This document shows positions 53,772 through 63,339 of a DNA stretch of 64,000 nt, piece by piece (position 1 is the first letter of the stretch; each line of letters starts with the position of its first letter). Source of the stretch: Marinilabilia rubra (GTDB lineage: Bacteria; Bacteroidota; Bacteroidia; Bacteroidales; Marinilabiliaceae); contig NZ_QEWP01000006.1 of assembly GCF_003121985.1 (NCBI RefSeq), positions 186,001 through 250,000 on the forward strand, written 5' to 3'. A program made the position numbers and the translations under genes. Below the pieces are notes generated by a model. The model was not told the origin of the DNA and ran no database searches. It saw only the letters and a program-made list of their open reading frames with translations.

Positions 53772-56090
53772 TTACCTGGTATATGTAAATTTAGCTTTAA
53801 GATCGGCAATGCTTACTTCAAACTCGCCAGGTTCGGTAACGCGATTCAATTCAGCATTTACAAATTCCACATCTTCAGCGGTCAATATAAATGTCATTGT
53901 CTTACTTTCTCCGGGCTCCAGTTCAATTTTCTCGAAACGACGCAAACGCTTCACATCAGGAGTGATGGATGCATACAGATCGGAAGTAAAGAGTTGAATC
54001 ACTTCTTTTCCGGTACGATCTCCGGTGTTGGTTACCGTTACGCTAATGGTCAGCTCATCATCTCCGGAAATGCTTTCACTGTTTAGAGAAAGGTCGCTGT
54101 ATTCGAAACTGGTATAACTCAACCCAAAACCAAACGGAAACTGAATGGCAAAATCAGATTCATAGTCATACATCCCCGCCATTTTGGCCTGATTCTCGGA
54201 GGGTTTATGATCGTATGTCACCAAAGTATTAACATACATGGGATAGGTATATGGCAGTTTTCCACTTGGGTTAACATCTCCGAAAAGAATGTCGGCAACG
54301 GCCACACCACCAAAATTACCGGGAATATAAGCATGAAGAATACCTTCCATCTCAGGAACAATTTCACGGATAATCCGCGGTCTTCCTTCATTCAGAACGG
54401 CAATAACAGGCTTACCGGACTCAATAGCTGTTTGTGCAAGGGCCATTTGGTTGTCCGAAAGCGAAAGGTCATGCAGATCACCGGGTTTCTCGGTGTATGA
54501 GTTTTCTCCGATGGCCAAAATAATATAATCTACATCTTTGGCAGCCACGGCAACAGCATCCAGGTCACCTGGAATTTCTTCCCAGTATTTACCTTCCATA
54601 TTATATTCCACTCCAGGAACAAAAGTCACGTTTTCTTCGCCAATCTTATTCTGAATGGCTTCCAGGATGGTTGAATATTTTCCGGCAAACTCATCTACCA
54701 GGTTCCCCTGCCATGAGTAACTCCATCCTCCATTCAACGGACGCATGGTGTTGGCATTTGGACCGGTAACCAAAACCCTGGCATCCTTACTTAAAGGAAG
54801 AATGTTATCTGCATTTTTCAACAGAGTTACTGATTCCGCTGCAGTTTGGTAAGCAGCATCTTCAAATTCTTTACTTCCAAATTTGGGATAATCTTCGTAA
54901 TGAGTCACCGGAGTCTCAAACAATCCCAGTTTGTGCTTCATATTCAAAATACGACGAACAGCGTCATCGATACGAGACATGGCAACTTCCTCCTCATTCA
55001 CCAATTCTACCAGATAATCGCAGAAATCAAAATTGTATGGAATCATAGACATATCAACACCGGCATTGATGGCCATCTTAACAGCTTCTTTCTGTGTTTT
55101 TGCCACGCGATCGCGATCGTGAAGATTTTCAATGTCTTTCCAGTCAGTTACAACCAATCCCTGGAAACCAAGTTCCTCTTTTAGAATCTCAGTAAGCATT
55201 TTGTAACTCGCATGAACAGGAACTCCGTTTATCAGACCTGAATTGACCATCACAGAATGAGCGCCGGCCTCAACAGCAGCACGGAATGGAGGCAGGTGAC
55301 GCTCTCTCAGTTCAATATCCGGAATCAAAGCCGGAGTACGGTCTTTACCTGAAACAGGTGTTCCATAGCCCAGATAGTGCTTCAGACAAGAGGCCACATT
55401 TACAGGTTCTCCCACTTCATTTTCAGCACCTTCATATCCTTTTACCAATTCTATTCCCATTTGAGAATTCAGGTAAACATCCTCCCCAAATGTTTCCCAA
55501 ATACGTGGCCATCGTGGATCGCGGCCCATATCCAATACAGGCGAGAATGTCCATGGAATTGAAGATGCTCTGGTTTCGTAAGCAGTTATTTCTCCACCCT
55601 TGCGCACAAGGTCACGGTTCCAGGTGGCTGCCATTCCAATTTGCTGCGGAAAAAAGGTGGCATCAGCAGTATAAGTAGTTCCATGTATGGCATCTACTCC
55701 ATAGAGAACCGGGATTCCAAGGCGTGTTTCTTCCTGTGCCATTTTTTGGATGGTACTGACAATATTATGCCACTTCTCACGGGTTCTTGCTCTGTTGTTG
55801 GCAGTATTTAAAACCGACCCGATTTTGTAATCAACAATTCCTTTGCGGAGAGTTTCTTCATCTAATCTGAGAGGCTCAGATGTATCAAAAGGAGTATCGC
55901 CTATTGTGAGCACATCAATGGTTACCTGAGCCATTTGTCCCACCTTTTCTTCCAAAGTCATTTTCTTCAGAAGCTTTTCCACTTCCGGAATTTTCTCTAC
56001 TTCTGCGTTGGACTGACCATTTACCAAATTCCCGGTTAAAAATAAACCGGCCATCAGTCCTGCTAACATCAATCTTTTTTTCATTTTCAA
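53772..56090 (-). CDS. bglX: Glycoside hydrolase family 3 beta-glucosidase, periplasmic
   Basis: 772 residues with a signal peptide (KRLMLAGLMAGLFLTGNLVNGQ). Domain order: GH3 N-terminal TIM-like domain (~30-385; GIPVLYGVDAIHGTTYTADA, PWTFSPVLDMGRDPRWPRIWE, CLKHYLGYG), nucleophile in GLVVTDWKDIENL, alpha/beta sandwich (~405-600; VTGPNANTMRPLNGGWSYSW), and a fibronectin-like C-terminal domain (~690-772). It releases terminal beta-linked glucose or related sugars from oligosaccharides. No SusC/SusD or other glycan genes are adjacent, so it is not an obvious PUL. Confidence 0.96.
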   Translation of the reverse strand: MKMKKRLMLAGLMAGLFLTGNLVNGQSNAEVEKIPEVEKLLKKMTLEEKVGQMAQVTIDVLTIGDTPFDTSEPLRLDEETLRKGIVDYKIGSVLNTANNRARTREKWHNIVSTIQKMAQEETRLGIPVLYGVDAIHGTTYTADATFFPQQIGMAATWNRDLVRKGGEITAYETRASSIPWTFSPVLDMGRDPRWPRIWETFGEDVYLNSQMGIELVKGYEGAENEVGEPVNVASCLKHYLGYGTPVSGKDRTPALIPDIELRERHLPPFRAAVEAGAHSVMVNSGLINGVPVHASYKMLTEILKEELGFQGLVVTDWKDIENLHDRDRVAKTQKEAVKMAINAGVDMSMIPYNFDFCDYLVELVNEEEVAMSRIDDAVRRILNMKHKLGLFETPVTHYEDYPKFGSKEFEDAAYQTAAESVTLLKNADNILPLSKDARVLVTGPNANTMRPLNGGWSYSWQGNLVDEFAGKYSTILEAIQNKIGEENVTFVPGVEYNMEGKYWEEIPGDLDAVAVAAKDVDYIILAIGENSYTEKPGDLHDLSLSDNQMALAQTAIESGKPVIAVLNEGRPRIIREIVPEMEGILHAYIPGNFGGVAVADILFGDVNPSGKLPYTYPMYVNTLVTYDHKPSENQAKMAGMYDYESDFAIQFPFGFGLSYTSFEYSDLSLNSESISGDDELTISVTVTNTGDRTGKEVIQLFTSDLYASITPDVKRLRRFEKIELEPGESKTMTFILTAEDVEFVNAELNRVTEPGEFEVSIADLKAKFTYTR

Positions 56091-56377
56091 TTGTTTTTAC
56101 TAGTTATTGTGTTTCTATAGTTGTGTGTTCTGAAAAAATCATATTGATACTTAAACCTGACAAAACAGAATAAAAAAACCCTTACTCAACGTGCATTTTT
56201 TAGTGTCCATTAAACACAAACTGTGCTGAGCAAAAATAATCTTTTTTGAGGATATTCAAATTCTCATTTCCTATTCCCGAAAATTTATGTCTGCAGGCTT
56301 ATCGATACAGAGAATCACAAAACCCCGTATCCCTTATTTTAAAAAGACCGTCAAATCACTGCCTGTTTATTAACAAA

Positions 56378-56407
56378 AAAAGTCCCCCAAAATCCGGGAG
56401 ACTTTTT
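56378..56407. terminator. Terminator-like hairpin in a divergent intergenic region
   Basis: AAAAGTC-c-CCC pairs with GGG-a-GACTTTT (loop ~7 nt) with T-runs on both strands. It lies between bglX (leftward) and the radical SAM gene (rightward), where no terminator is expected. No gene is seen in the 458-bp gap (56091-56548), so it may belong to an unannotated small RNA or a leader. Confidence 0.5.
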
Positions 56408-56548
56408 AACAACAAAAAATAAGCACTTCTATCTATTCGAGAACAAATGTCACAATTTTTGAAAAAAGCATGCTAAAAACAGGCTAATACCAAAATTTCA
56501 AAAGACATTTTAATCATTATGCCTTAACTTTGGAGAAAAGATTATAAC

Positions 56549-57481
56549 ATGTCGCATTGTATTTTTGGTCCTGTACCCAGCCGTCGTCTTGGTATGTCTC
56601 TAGGTGTTGACCTGGTGCCAAGAAAAGTTTGTTCGTTGGATTGTGTTTACTGTGAAGTAGGAATTACCACCAAGCTCACAACCGAACGAATGGAGTATGT
56701 CCCTTACGAAAAGGTCATCAATGAATTATCAGACTATCTGGAGAGCAATCCTGTCCCGGATTATGTAACGCTTTCGGGTTATGGAGAACCGATGCTGAAT
56801 TCGCGTGCGGGCGATGTCATCAACTTCATCAAGCAACATTACCCCGGGTTGAAAGTGGCTGTGCTTACCAATGGTACCCTGCTTAAGGATAAAAAGGTGC
56901 GAGACGAACTAATGAATGCCGATTTGGTATTGCCTTCAATGGATGCAGCTACCGATAAAGCTTTTAAGAAATTAAACCGTCCTGAAAAGCACCTCAAAGT
57001 TCAGGCACATCTTGAAGGGTTAAAAAGTTTCCGTTCGGAGTTTAAAGGAGAAATGTGGCTGGAAATATTTATTCTTCCAGGGTTTAATGATAACAGTAAG
57101 GATATCTGCGAGATAAAAAGAGCAATTGAAGAAATAAATCCTGACAAGATTCAATTAAACACACTCGATCGCCCCGGAGCCATTGAAGGACTCATTCCTG
57201 CAACCCATGGAGAACTGGAGGAAATAAAATCCAAACTTGAATTTGAAAACATTGAAATTGTAGCTGCAGCAGCCAAAAGAAAAGAAACCAAGGCCTACCG
57301 TAATGATACCGAAGCAGCCATCATGGATACCATTGCCCGCAGACCCTGCACCGTGCATGACCTCAGAGATATTCTGGATATCCATATAAATGAAATCAAT
57401 AAATACCTTGATGTGCTTGAAGCAGATGGGAAAATAACTACAGAATTTGGTGAAAGGGGAATGTTCTACAGAGCTAAGTAG
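56549..57481 (+). CDS. Radical SAM protein with C-terminal winged helix
   Basis: 310 residues. IFGPVPSRRLGMSLGVDLVP is the hallmark of this COG0731-like group, and the cluster motif is C28-x3-C32-x2-C35 (KVCSLDCVYCEVG). LSGYGEPMLNSR is the GE-like strand, VAVLTNGTLL and IFILPGFNDN are barrel strands. Residues ~245-310 are a winged-helix domain (DTIARRPCTVHDLRDILDIH; LEADGKITTEFGERGMFYR). The substrate is unknown. It stands alone and points away from bglX. Confidence 0.88.
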   Translation: MSHCIFGPVPSRRLGMSLGVDLVPRKVCSLDCVYCEVGITTKLTTERMEYVPYEKVINELSDYLESNPVPDYVTLSGYGEPMLNSRAGDVINFIKQHYPGLKVAVLTNGTLLKDKKVRDELMNADLVLPSMDAATDKAFKKLNRPEKHLKVQAHLEGLKSFRSEFKGEMWLEIFILPGFNDNSKDICEIKRAIEEINPDKIQLNTLDRPGAIEGLIPATHGELEEIKSKLEFENIEIVAAAAKRKETKAYRNDTEAAIMDTIARRPCTVHDLRDILDIHINEINKYLDVLEADGKITTEFGERGMFYRAK

Positions 57482-57569
57482 GATGACCTGAAAAATGCAA
57501 GTATTATTTTTCGCCATTTCATAACGAAAAAATGCATTAACAGGTTAACTAAAAATATGTTGAAGATAT

Positions 57570-58610
57570 TTAGTTTTTCACCTTCTGTTTCATTTTTATG
57601 TTTCCGGCCTCAAGGTTATAGGCCACATAATTGCCATCTTCATCGTACAGTTGCTCAAAGTTAACCAGGTCACCGCTGACTTTGTCAACGAATTTCAGTC
57701 CTTTTACAAAGAGACTGTTATCATTTTGTGGGGAGCGCTTTTGATTCTGATTGGCCAACAAAGCTTGTTGCCGGTTGTGAATATCCAGATATTGGGGCAT
57801 CATATGACGAAGTCCTGCTTCATAAGCACTTGGCATATCCACCGGAAGAGTAATTGTTAATGATGCTCGCGAAGCCAAAAGTGTCATTTCAGGACCGGTA
57901 CCCAATGCTCCGGTTTCAGCTTTTACATTGTCGCTTTCAGGAAAAGACATTTGATTTTCAGAAAATTCCTTCATTGTTTTTGAACTCATATCTTCAGTCA
58001 TTGCCAAAGACTCTGCAACCTTTAGAGCATCTCCAATATTTGGTTCCGGTGACGGAATAGATTTGCCTTTCAATGGTTTTAAATCAGCCAGAGAATCGTC
58101 CGGAGTTTGAAGCATAAAATTATTATAGCCCCAAACAGCCACCAGTACCACAGCCGCTGCTGATGCCACTCGAATGCCAAGGGCATAAACTTTACCAATT
58201 TTCCGGTGTATCAAAGAAGCTTTTGCAGGGAAAGAAACCGTCTCAGAATAAAGCCGTGTCAATTGAAATTGTTTTCCTCTTTTTATCAGCGATTCATCCT
58301 CTTTTATTTTCGTGGCCAATTCTTGTTCTTCACCATCGTTCAAACCTTCCTCCATTTGTTTAACCAGCAGATAATCTGAAGAACTCATTTCCATAAAATC
58401 GGCTTCACTTTTTTCAAGTTGGCTCTTCGTGGAGAATGAAACCTCTTCAGCTTCCAGCTCTAAAGATTCAAAACTTTTCAATTCATCGGCCAAGTCAGGG
58501 TTGGTTTCCAGAAAAACAAAAAATTCCATTTTGGAGGACTCATCCAGTTTTCCATCGAGATAATCGACGAACCAAATCTCGTAATTTTCTCTGCTAATAT
58601 TCTTCATCAC
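57570..58610 (-). CDS. Membrane-anchored anti-sigma factor-like protein
   Basis: 346 residues; one membrane helix at ~143-161 (ALGIRVASAAAVVLVAVWGY). The cytoplasmic part contains two similar helical segments (YLDGKLDESSKMEFFVFLE..., ~17-65; QMEEGLNDGEEQELATKIK..., ~85-133), each like the N-terminal sigma-binding part of Bacteroidota anti-sigma factors. There is no zinc HxxxCxxC motif. The periplasmic part is low in recognisable features. Its start codon overlaps the stop codon of the sigma gene (ATGA), so both are translated together and very probably form a regulator pair. Confidence 0.85.
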   Translation of the reverse strand: MMKNISRENYEIWFVDYLDGKLDESSKMEFFVFLETNPDLADELKSFESLELEAEEVSFSTKSQLEKSEADFMEMSSSDYLLVKQMEEGLNDGEEQELATKIKEDESLIKRGKQFQLTRLYSETVSFPAKASLIHRKIGKVYALGIRVASAAAVVLVAVWGYNNFMLQTPDDSLADLKPLKGKSIPSPEPNIGDALKVAESLAMTEDMSSKTMKEFSENQMSFPESDNVKAETGALGTGPEMTLLASRASLTITLPVDMPSAYEAGLRHMMPQYLDIHNRQQALLANQNQKRSPQNDNSLFVKGLKFVDKVSGDLVNFEQLYDEDGNYVAYNLEAGNIKMKQKVKN

Positions 58611-59092
58611 ACTACCACCTCCATTTTCCCAATATATTTTCTCAAAAATACCCTTGCCCTGTAAATGTAGACTTTCACCTGACTTTCGGAAAGACCTGTT
58701 ATTTCGCCTATTTCCTGATAATTGTATCCTTCATAATCACGCATCATAACTACCATTTTTTGATCTTCCGGTAATTTTTCCAATGCCTGGTGCAACACTT
58801 CCTGCAAATCGGTGTACTGCTGATTATGAACATGTTCTTTCAGGTCGGCTTCTTCCATCCTTACAGAATGTTTCTCCCTCCTTGTATGGTCTATCAACAC
58901 ATGATAAGCTGTAGAGAAGAGATAACTTTTCCCTTTGGCAGGATCCACATTTTTGTGGTGCCGCCACATCTTTTCATAGGCGTCTTGCACAATATCGGCC
59001 GCTTTGTCTTCGTCACGAATATTCTTCAGAACAAAGCGGTAAACATTGTCTGCATATTGCCTCACACATTGGTTGTATTCTTCTACAGTCAT
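58607..59092 (-). CDS. ECF sigma factor (sigma-70 family, RpoE-like)
   Basis: 161 residues. Region 2 is YRFVLKNIRDEDKAADIVQDAYEKMWRHHKNV with SYLFSTAYHVLIDHTRREK; region 4 is LEKLPEDQKMVVMMRDYEGYNYQEIGEITGLSESQVKVYIYRARVFLRKYI. The gene overlaps the anti-sigma start by 4 bp. The upstream DNA (59093-59370) is AT-rich without a clear TAnnTTTG box, so the promoter, and any self-recognised -35/-10, are not visible by eye. Confidence 0.95.
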   Translation of the reverse strand: MTVEEYNQCVRQYADNVYRFVLKNIRDEDKAADIVQDAYEKMWRHHKNVDPAKGKSYLFSTAYHVLIDHTRREKHSVRMEEADLKEHVHNQQYTDLQEVLHQALEKLPEDQKMVVMMRDYEGYNYQEIGEITGLSESQVKVYIYRARVFLRKYIGKMEVVV

Positions 59093-59788
59093 CAGGTATG
59101 GGTAAATTGACGCTGGTGCGACGCTTGAATTAATGGAAAAGTTACAGCTAAACTTCCTTTTTCTGCAATTTTTTCTTCCAGCTTCTTTTGAAGGGTATTT
59201 TTAGGAGTATATGCAGCAAAGTTTCCAATAAATCAAAAATACTGAAAACGCTTAAATTACTCCTTTTCAAATTCCCTTTTTCAGGAATAAAAAAACCAAC
59301 GCTGCAGGGTTTAATTTTTTACCACATAGAATACGGAGATACGCGGTGGATATTCTCTTAAAAACTTCCTTCGCTCTGTGCTCCTCTTTGCTCTCTGTGG
59401 TAATATCTACAATTCCGGCAATGCCGGATTCAATATTTTAGCGAAAACAACACGGAGATGGGTTATTGAAGCTCCTTTATACCTTGTGCCAGGAGGTATT
59501 TTTACATTCGAAACCTTAGGCATCGTTTTATTATTCCTACGATATTCTATAAATATGGGAGACCTCCGGCCTCCGGATGAAACGGAGAGACGAAATTACT
59601 CTTTGACCCAAGTTCTATGCCGCACCAACTAATGAGCTGATGAACTAATGAGCTAATGAACATCTCAATACCCTTTTACCATCTCACATTTCCACTATTC
59701 TACCCTCTCTGATTACTGAAAAACCTTCTGCCACTTTGCTCCATTCTCTTGGCTCCATGCCTCTCCACGCTCTTTGGTTAAAAACAAA
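59093..59788. other. Gene-free intergenic stretch with simple repeat traces
   Basis: This ~700-bp gap shows phrases such as CACATAGAATACGGAGATACG and CTCTGTGCTCCTCTTTGCTC, like those near 15861 and in other spots, plus CTATAAATATGGGAGACCTCC, close to CTATAAATATGGTAGCCCTTC at 28431. These look like worn dispersed repeats. An 84-codon frame at 59378 reads like repeat translation and has no RBS or family. I see no gene here. Confidence 0.5.
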
Positions 59789-59808
59789 AAAACCGGCAGA
59801 GCCGGTTT
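59789..59808 (-). terminator. Rho-independent terminator of polA
   Basis: AAACCGGC-AGA-GCCGGTTT is a perfect 8-bp stem with a 3-nt loop; the minus strand continues TTTTGTTTTT. It lies 22 bp after the polA stop codon. Confidence 0.85.
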
Positions 59809-59830
59809 CTTTTAATCCTAAAATTAAAAA

Positions 59831-62602
59831 TCAATGTGCCTCAAGCCAGTTGCTTCCGACACCCATATCCACTTCAAGTGGCACTTTCAATGATACCGCC
59901 GATTCCATCTCTTTTTTAACGATTTCCTTCACTACTTCCACTTCATCTTTGTTCACCTCAAAGTTCAATTCATCATGTACCTGAAGCACCATCTTGCTTT
60001 TCAGCTCTTTTTCCTCAAAAGCACGGGCTACCCCCACCATTGCCATTTTAATAATGTCGGCCGCAGCCCCCTGGATTGGAGCATTAATGGCATTTCTCTC
60101 GGCAACTCCCCGCACCACACCATTACGACTATTGATATCAGGCAGATAGCGACGACGTCCAAACATGGTCTCCACATAACCTTCATCTCTTGCCTGAGCA
60201 ATCACCTTGTCCATGTACTTTTTCACACCCGGAAAACTTTCAAAATAACCGTCAATTATGCTCTTTGCCTCCCCTCTTGGTATATTGAGTCGTTCGGATA
60301 AACCAAAGGCTGATATACCGTAAATAATACCAAAATTGGCAGTCTTGGCTTTTCTACGCATATCATCGGTTACATCATCCTGTGATACATTAAAAATTTT
60401 GGCTGCAGTGGCTGCGTGAATATCTTCACCCCGGTTAAAAGCATCCAGCAAGTGCTTATCTTCACTCAAATGCGCCATAAGCCTCAATTCAACCTGGGAA
60501 TAGTCTGCACTCAGAAAGGCGTGCTTGTCATCCGTCACCACAAAAGCTTTTCGCATTTCCCTGCCTTCCTCCTCACGAATTGGGATATTCTGAAGATTGG
60601 GATTGGAACTGCTTAGTCTTCCGGTGACCACTACCGCCTGGTTAAAGGAAGTATGGAGACGGCCTGTTTCTTTATTTACAAGTTTAGGTAAAGCCTCCAC
60701 ATAGGTATTTAGCAACTTCTTAAAACCCCGAAAATCGAGAATTTTTTCAACGATAGGATGCTTATCTTTTAGCTTCTGTAAGGTTTCCTCGTTGGTACTG
60801 TATTGCCCTGACTTGGTTTTTTTTGCTTTGTCATCGATTTTCAACTTTTCAAAAAGCACCTCTCCTACCTGTCGGGGACTGGCTACATTAAACTCCATTC
60901 CTGCATCATCAATGATTTCCTTTTCAAGAGATTCTATCCGATTCTGTAGTTTCTTTGCATAATCGCCCAGGGCTTTTGAATCCAGGACCACCCCCGTAAA
61001 CTCCATATCTGCCAACACTTTTAAAAGCGGCATTTCCGTTTTTTCAAAGAGTGAAGTCATTTTAAGCTCCTTCATCTCCTTCAGAAGCGGTTCTTTTAAC
61101 TGCAAAGTAATATCGGCATCCTCCCCTGCATATTCCTTCACCTTTTCTTTTTCGATATCGCGCATGTTGCCCTGCTTCTTCCCTTTTGGCCCAATTAACT
61201 CTGTAATGGACACCGGCGTATAATTCAAATAGGTTTCCGCCAGAAAATCCATATTATGCTTTAAACCGGGCTGAACCAGATGATGGGCCACCATGGTATC
61301 GAAGAACGGCCCCTCCATTTCCACCCCGTACCGCTTAAGCATCAGGTAGTCGTACTTCAGGTTCTGGCCGACTTTCAAAATTTTAGAATCGGTAAGCACC
61401 GCTTCAAAACGCTTGACAATTTTTTCCGACTCTTTTTTATCCTCAGGAACAGGTACATAAAAAGCTTCACCTTCTTTAAAACTGAAAGACAATCCAACCA
61501 ACTCATTGTTCCATACATCCAAGCCGGAAGTTTCGGTATCGATGCAGAATTCTTTTTGTACGCTCAGATCGGCAGCCAGACTGTCGAGAGCCTGCTGAGA
61601 ATCCACAAGAAAATACTGGTGTTCAGTATCTTCAAGTTTTTTATTACCGGTATTAAACTGAGTGTTTGTTTGTTCTTTTGAATCATCCCCAAACAAAGAA
61701 CCCTGAGTAGGCCCGCTGTCCGGTTTTCCTGCTATCTTTTCCCATAAGGTTTTAAACTCCAATTCTTCAAAAACAGGCTTCAGCTTTTCAAGATCAGGAG
61801 GTTCATGCAAAAACATCCTTTCTTCAAAATCGACGGGAACTTCAGTTTCTATTGTAACAAGTTTTCTGGATAATTCCACCTGGTCTTTATAGTTAATCAG
61901 GTTTTCTTTCTGCTTTCCCGAAAATTCATCTATATGTTTGTAAACATTGTCAATGGATCCGTACTTTCCAATAATATCTTTGGCACGCTTTTCACCAATC
62001 CCCGGACAACCCGGAATGTTATCGGCGCTGTCGCCCCAAAGTGCAAGGAGATCTATAACCTGTTCGGGTTTTTCTACAGAAAATTTCTTCTGAATTTCAG
62101 GAATACCCCATCGCTCAATATCATTCCCGGCAGATTTGGGTTTATACATAACTGTATTATCCGTAACCAGCTGGGCATAATCCTTATCGGGAGTTACCAT
62201 AAAAGTTTTAAACCCTGCATCCCCAGCCTTCCGTGATAAAGTTCCAACGACATCATCAGCTTCAAAACCATCTTTCTGAATGACATTTATATTAAATGCT
62301 TCAAGAATTTGTTTAATATATGGAACAGCCTTTTTGATGTCCTCTGGTGTTGCTTCACGATTGGCTTTGTATTCCTTGTACATTTCATTCCGAAAGGTAG
62401 GACCGGAAGGATCAAAAGCCACGGCAATGTGCGTGGGGTTTTCCTTGTTCAGGACTTCAAGGAGAGAATTGGTGAATCCAAAAATCGCTGAAGTATTCAG
62501 CCCTTTAGAATTGACTCTCGGATTTCGGATAAAAGCATAATACGCCCTGAAAATCAAGGCGTATGCATCTAATAAAAATAGTTTCTTTGAATTATCTGAC
62601 AT
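59831..62602 (-). CDS. polA: DNA polymerase I
   Basis: 923 residues from the ATG at 62602; a longer frame to 62671 would overlap the queD stop and does not match the family start. Domains: 5'-3' exonuclease (~1-290; LLDAYALIFRAYYAF, DGFEADDVVGTLSRKA, WGDSADNIPGCPGIGEKRA), 3'-5' exonuclease with the acidic site intact (~345-535; CIDTETSGLD, QNLKYDYLML), and the polymerase (~570-923; ADYSQVELRLMAHLS, RRKAKTANFGIIYGISAFGL, QVHDELNFEV). All three activities look functional. It follows queD with a 44-bp gap and likely shares its transcript. Confidence 0.97.
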   Translation of the reverse strand: MSDNSKKLFLLDAYALIFRAYYAFIRNPRVNSKGLNTSAIFGFTNSLLEVLNKENPTHIAVAFDPSGPTFRNEMYKEYKANREATPEDIKKAVPYIKQILEAFNINVIQKDGFEADDVVGTLSRKAGDAGFKTFMVTPDKDYAQLVTDNTVMYKPKSAGNDIERWGIPEIQKKFSVEKPEQVIDLLALWGDSADNIPGCPGIGEKRAKDIIGKYGSIDNVYKHIDEFSGKQKENLINYKDQVELSRKLVTIETEVPVDFEERMFLHEPPDLEKLKPVFEELEFKTLWEKIAGKPDSGPTQGSLFGDDSKEQTNTQFNTGNKKLEDTEHQYFLVDSQQALDSLAADLSVQKEFCIDTETSGLDVWNNELVGLSFSFKEGEAFYVPVPEDKKESEKIVKRFEAVLTDSKILKVGQNLKYDYLMLKRYGVEMEGPFFDTMVAHHLVQPGLKHNMDFLAETYLNYTPVSITELIGPKGKKQGNMRDIEKEKVKEYAGEDADITLQLKEPLLKEMKELKMTSLFEKTEMPLLKVLADMEFTGVVLDSKALGDYAKKLQNRIESLEKEIIDDAGMEFNVASPRQVGEVLFEKLKIDDKAKKTKSGQYSTNEETLQKLKDKHPIVEKILDFRGFKKLLNTYVEALPKLVNKETGRLHTSFNQAVVVTGRLSSSNPNLQNIPIREEEGREMRKAFVVTDDKHAFLSADYSQVELRLMAHLSEDKHLLDAFNRGEDIHAATAAKIFNVSQDDVTDDMRRKAKTANFGIIYGISAFGLSERLNIPRGEAKSIIDGYFESFPGVKKYMDKVIAQARDEGYVETMFGRRRYLPDINSRNGVVRGVAERNAINAPIQGAAADIIKMAMVGVARAFEEKELKSKMVLQVHDELNFEVNKDEVEVVKEIVKKEMESAVSLKVPLEVDMGVGSNWLEAH

Positions 62603-62646
62603 AACTTCCCGGGTTTTATTCCCGAAAAGTAAGAAAAAAAGAGTGA

Positions 62647-63096
62647 TTATGCATTGTCTGATGCATACCATTCGGCAAAAGAGTTGCCTGTCTCATGCAG
62701 TTTCAAGCTGAATAGCGAGATGCCTTCAGGCAATTTGGATGAAATGCGTTCAGAAAAATCTACCAAAAGATTTTCACATGTTGGTTGATACGGTGTAATA
62801 TGGTACCTTTCAGTCATTTGAGGTACTCCCAAGAGCTTTTCCGCATCTGCTTTTTCACTCACCACAATGGAATGATCCATTGGCTCAACAACTTCCTCTT
62901 TTACAATCTTTTTTAAATCCCCAAAATCCATCACCATGCCATACTTGGGATTGTTTTCATCGCTGCAGGGCTCACCAATCACCGTAACCTGCAAAATGTA
63001 TGAATGGCCGTGAATATTTTTACAGAGTCCGTCGTAATTCCACAAAGCGTGCGCCATTTCAAAACGAAACTCCTTAGTTAATCTGATCTTTGCCAT
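62647..63096 (-). CDS. queD: 6-carboxy-tetrahydropterin synthase (QueD/PTPS family)
   Basis: 149 residues. It converts dihydroneopterin triphosphate to 6-carboxy-tetrahydropterin, the second step to queuosine. Zinc ligands His16, His29 and His31 lie in RFEMAHALWN and LCKNIHGHSYILQV; the catalytic Cys25 is present. MDFGDLKKIVKEEVVEPMDHS and PTCENLLVDFSERI are further family marks. Eukaryotic-type PTPS is unlikely in this setting. queA in the same window completes a later step. It precedes polA by 44 bp. Confidence 0.93.
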   Translation of the reverse strand: MAKIRLTKEFRFEMAHALWNYDGLCKNIHGHSYILQVTVIGEPCSDENNPKYGMVMDFGDLKKIVKEEVVEPMDHSIVVSEKADAEKLLGVPQMTERYHITPYQPTCENLLVDFSERISSKLPEGISLFSLKLHETGNSFAEWYASDNA

Positions 63097-63123
63097 AAAT
63101 TCCCCTGTTCAAAATCTTTCCCT

Positions 63124-63321
63124 TCACGAACGGTTGTTCGGATTAAAATGTTTAACCCGGAAAAACAGTCCTGTTATTTCTGTCACTTTTCTACCTACAA
63201 AACACACACTGGTAGTGCGATCACAAAATACTATTTCATATTTCTCATCCCTTTTTCCATCCTGAATGGTTAAAATTTTGCCTTGCAGAAAGAAAAAATG
63301 AAAGCAAAATATTTGAAACAC
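63124..63321 (-). CDS. Doubtful small ORF between arsR-like gene and queD
   Basis: 65 codons, on the same strand and with close gaps (18 bp to the ArsR gene, 27 bp to queD), which is operon-like. However, the sequence (MFQIFCFHFFFLQGKILTIQ...) has no recognised domain and an odd composition, and no homologue comes to mind. It is kept only because of its position. Confidence 0.2.
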   Translation of the reverse strand: MFQIFCFHFFFLQGKILTIQDGKRDEKYEIVFCDRTTSVCFVGRKVTEITGLFFRVKHFNPNNRS

Positions 63322-63339
63322 TACTTAGCAAACGCGCTA

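Noticed and set aside
59378-59632. 84-codon plus-strand ORF
   Set aside because: It crosses degenerate repeat words found elsewhere (CTATAAATATGG...), has no RBS or family, and its composition is unlike the neighbours.
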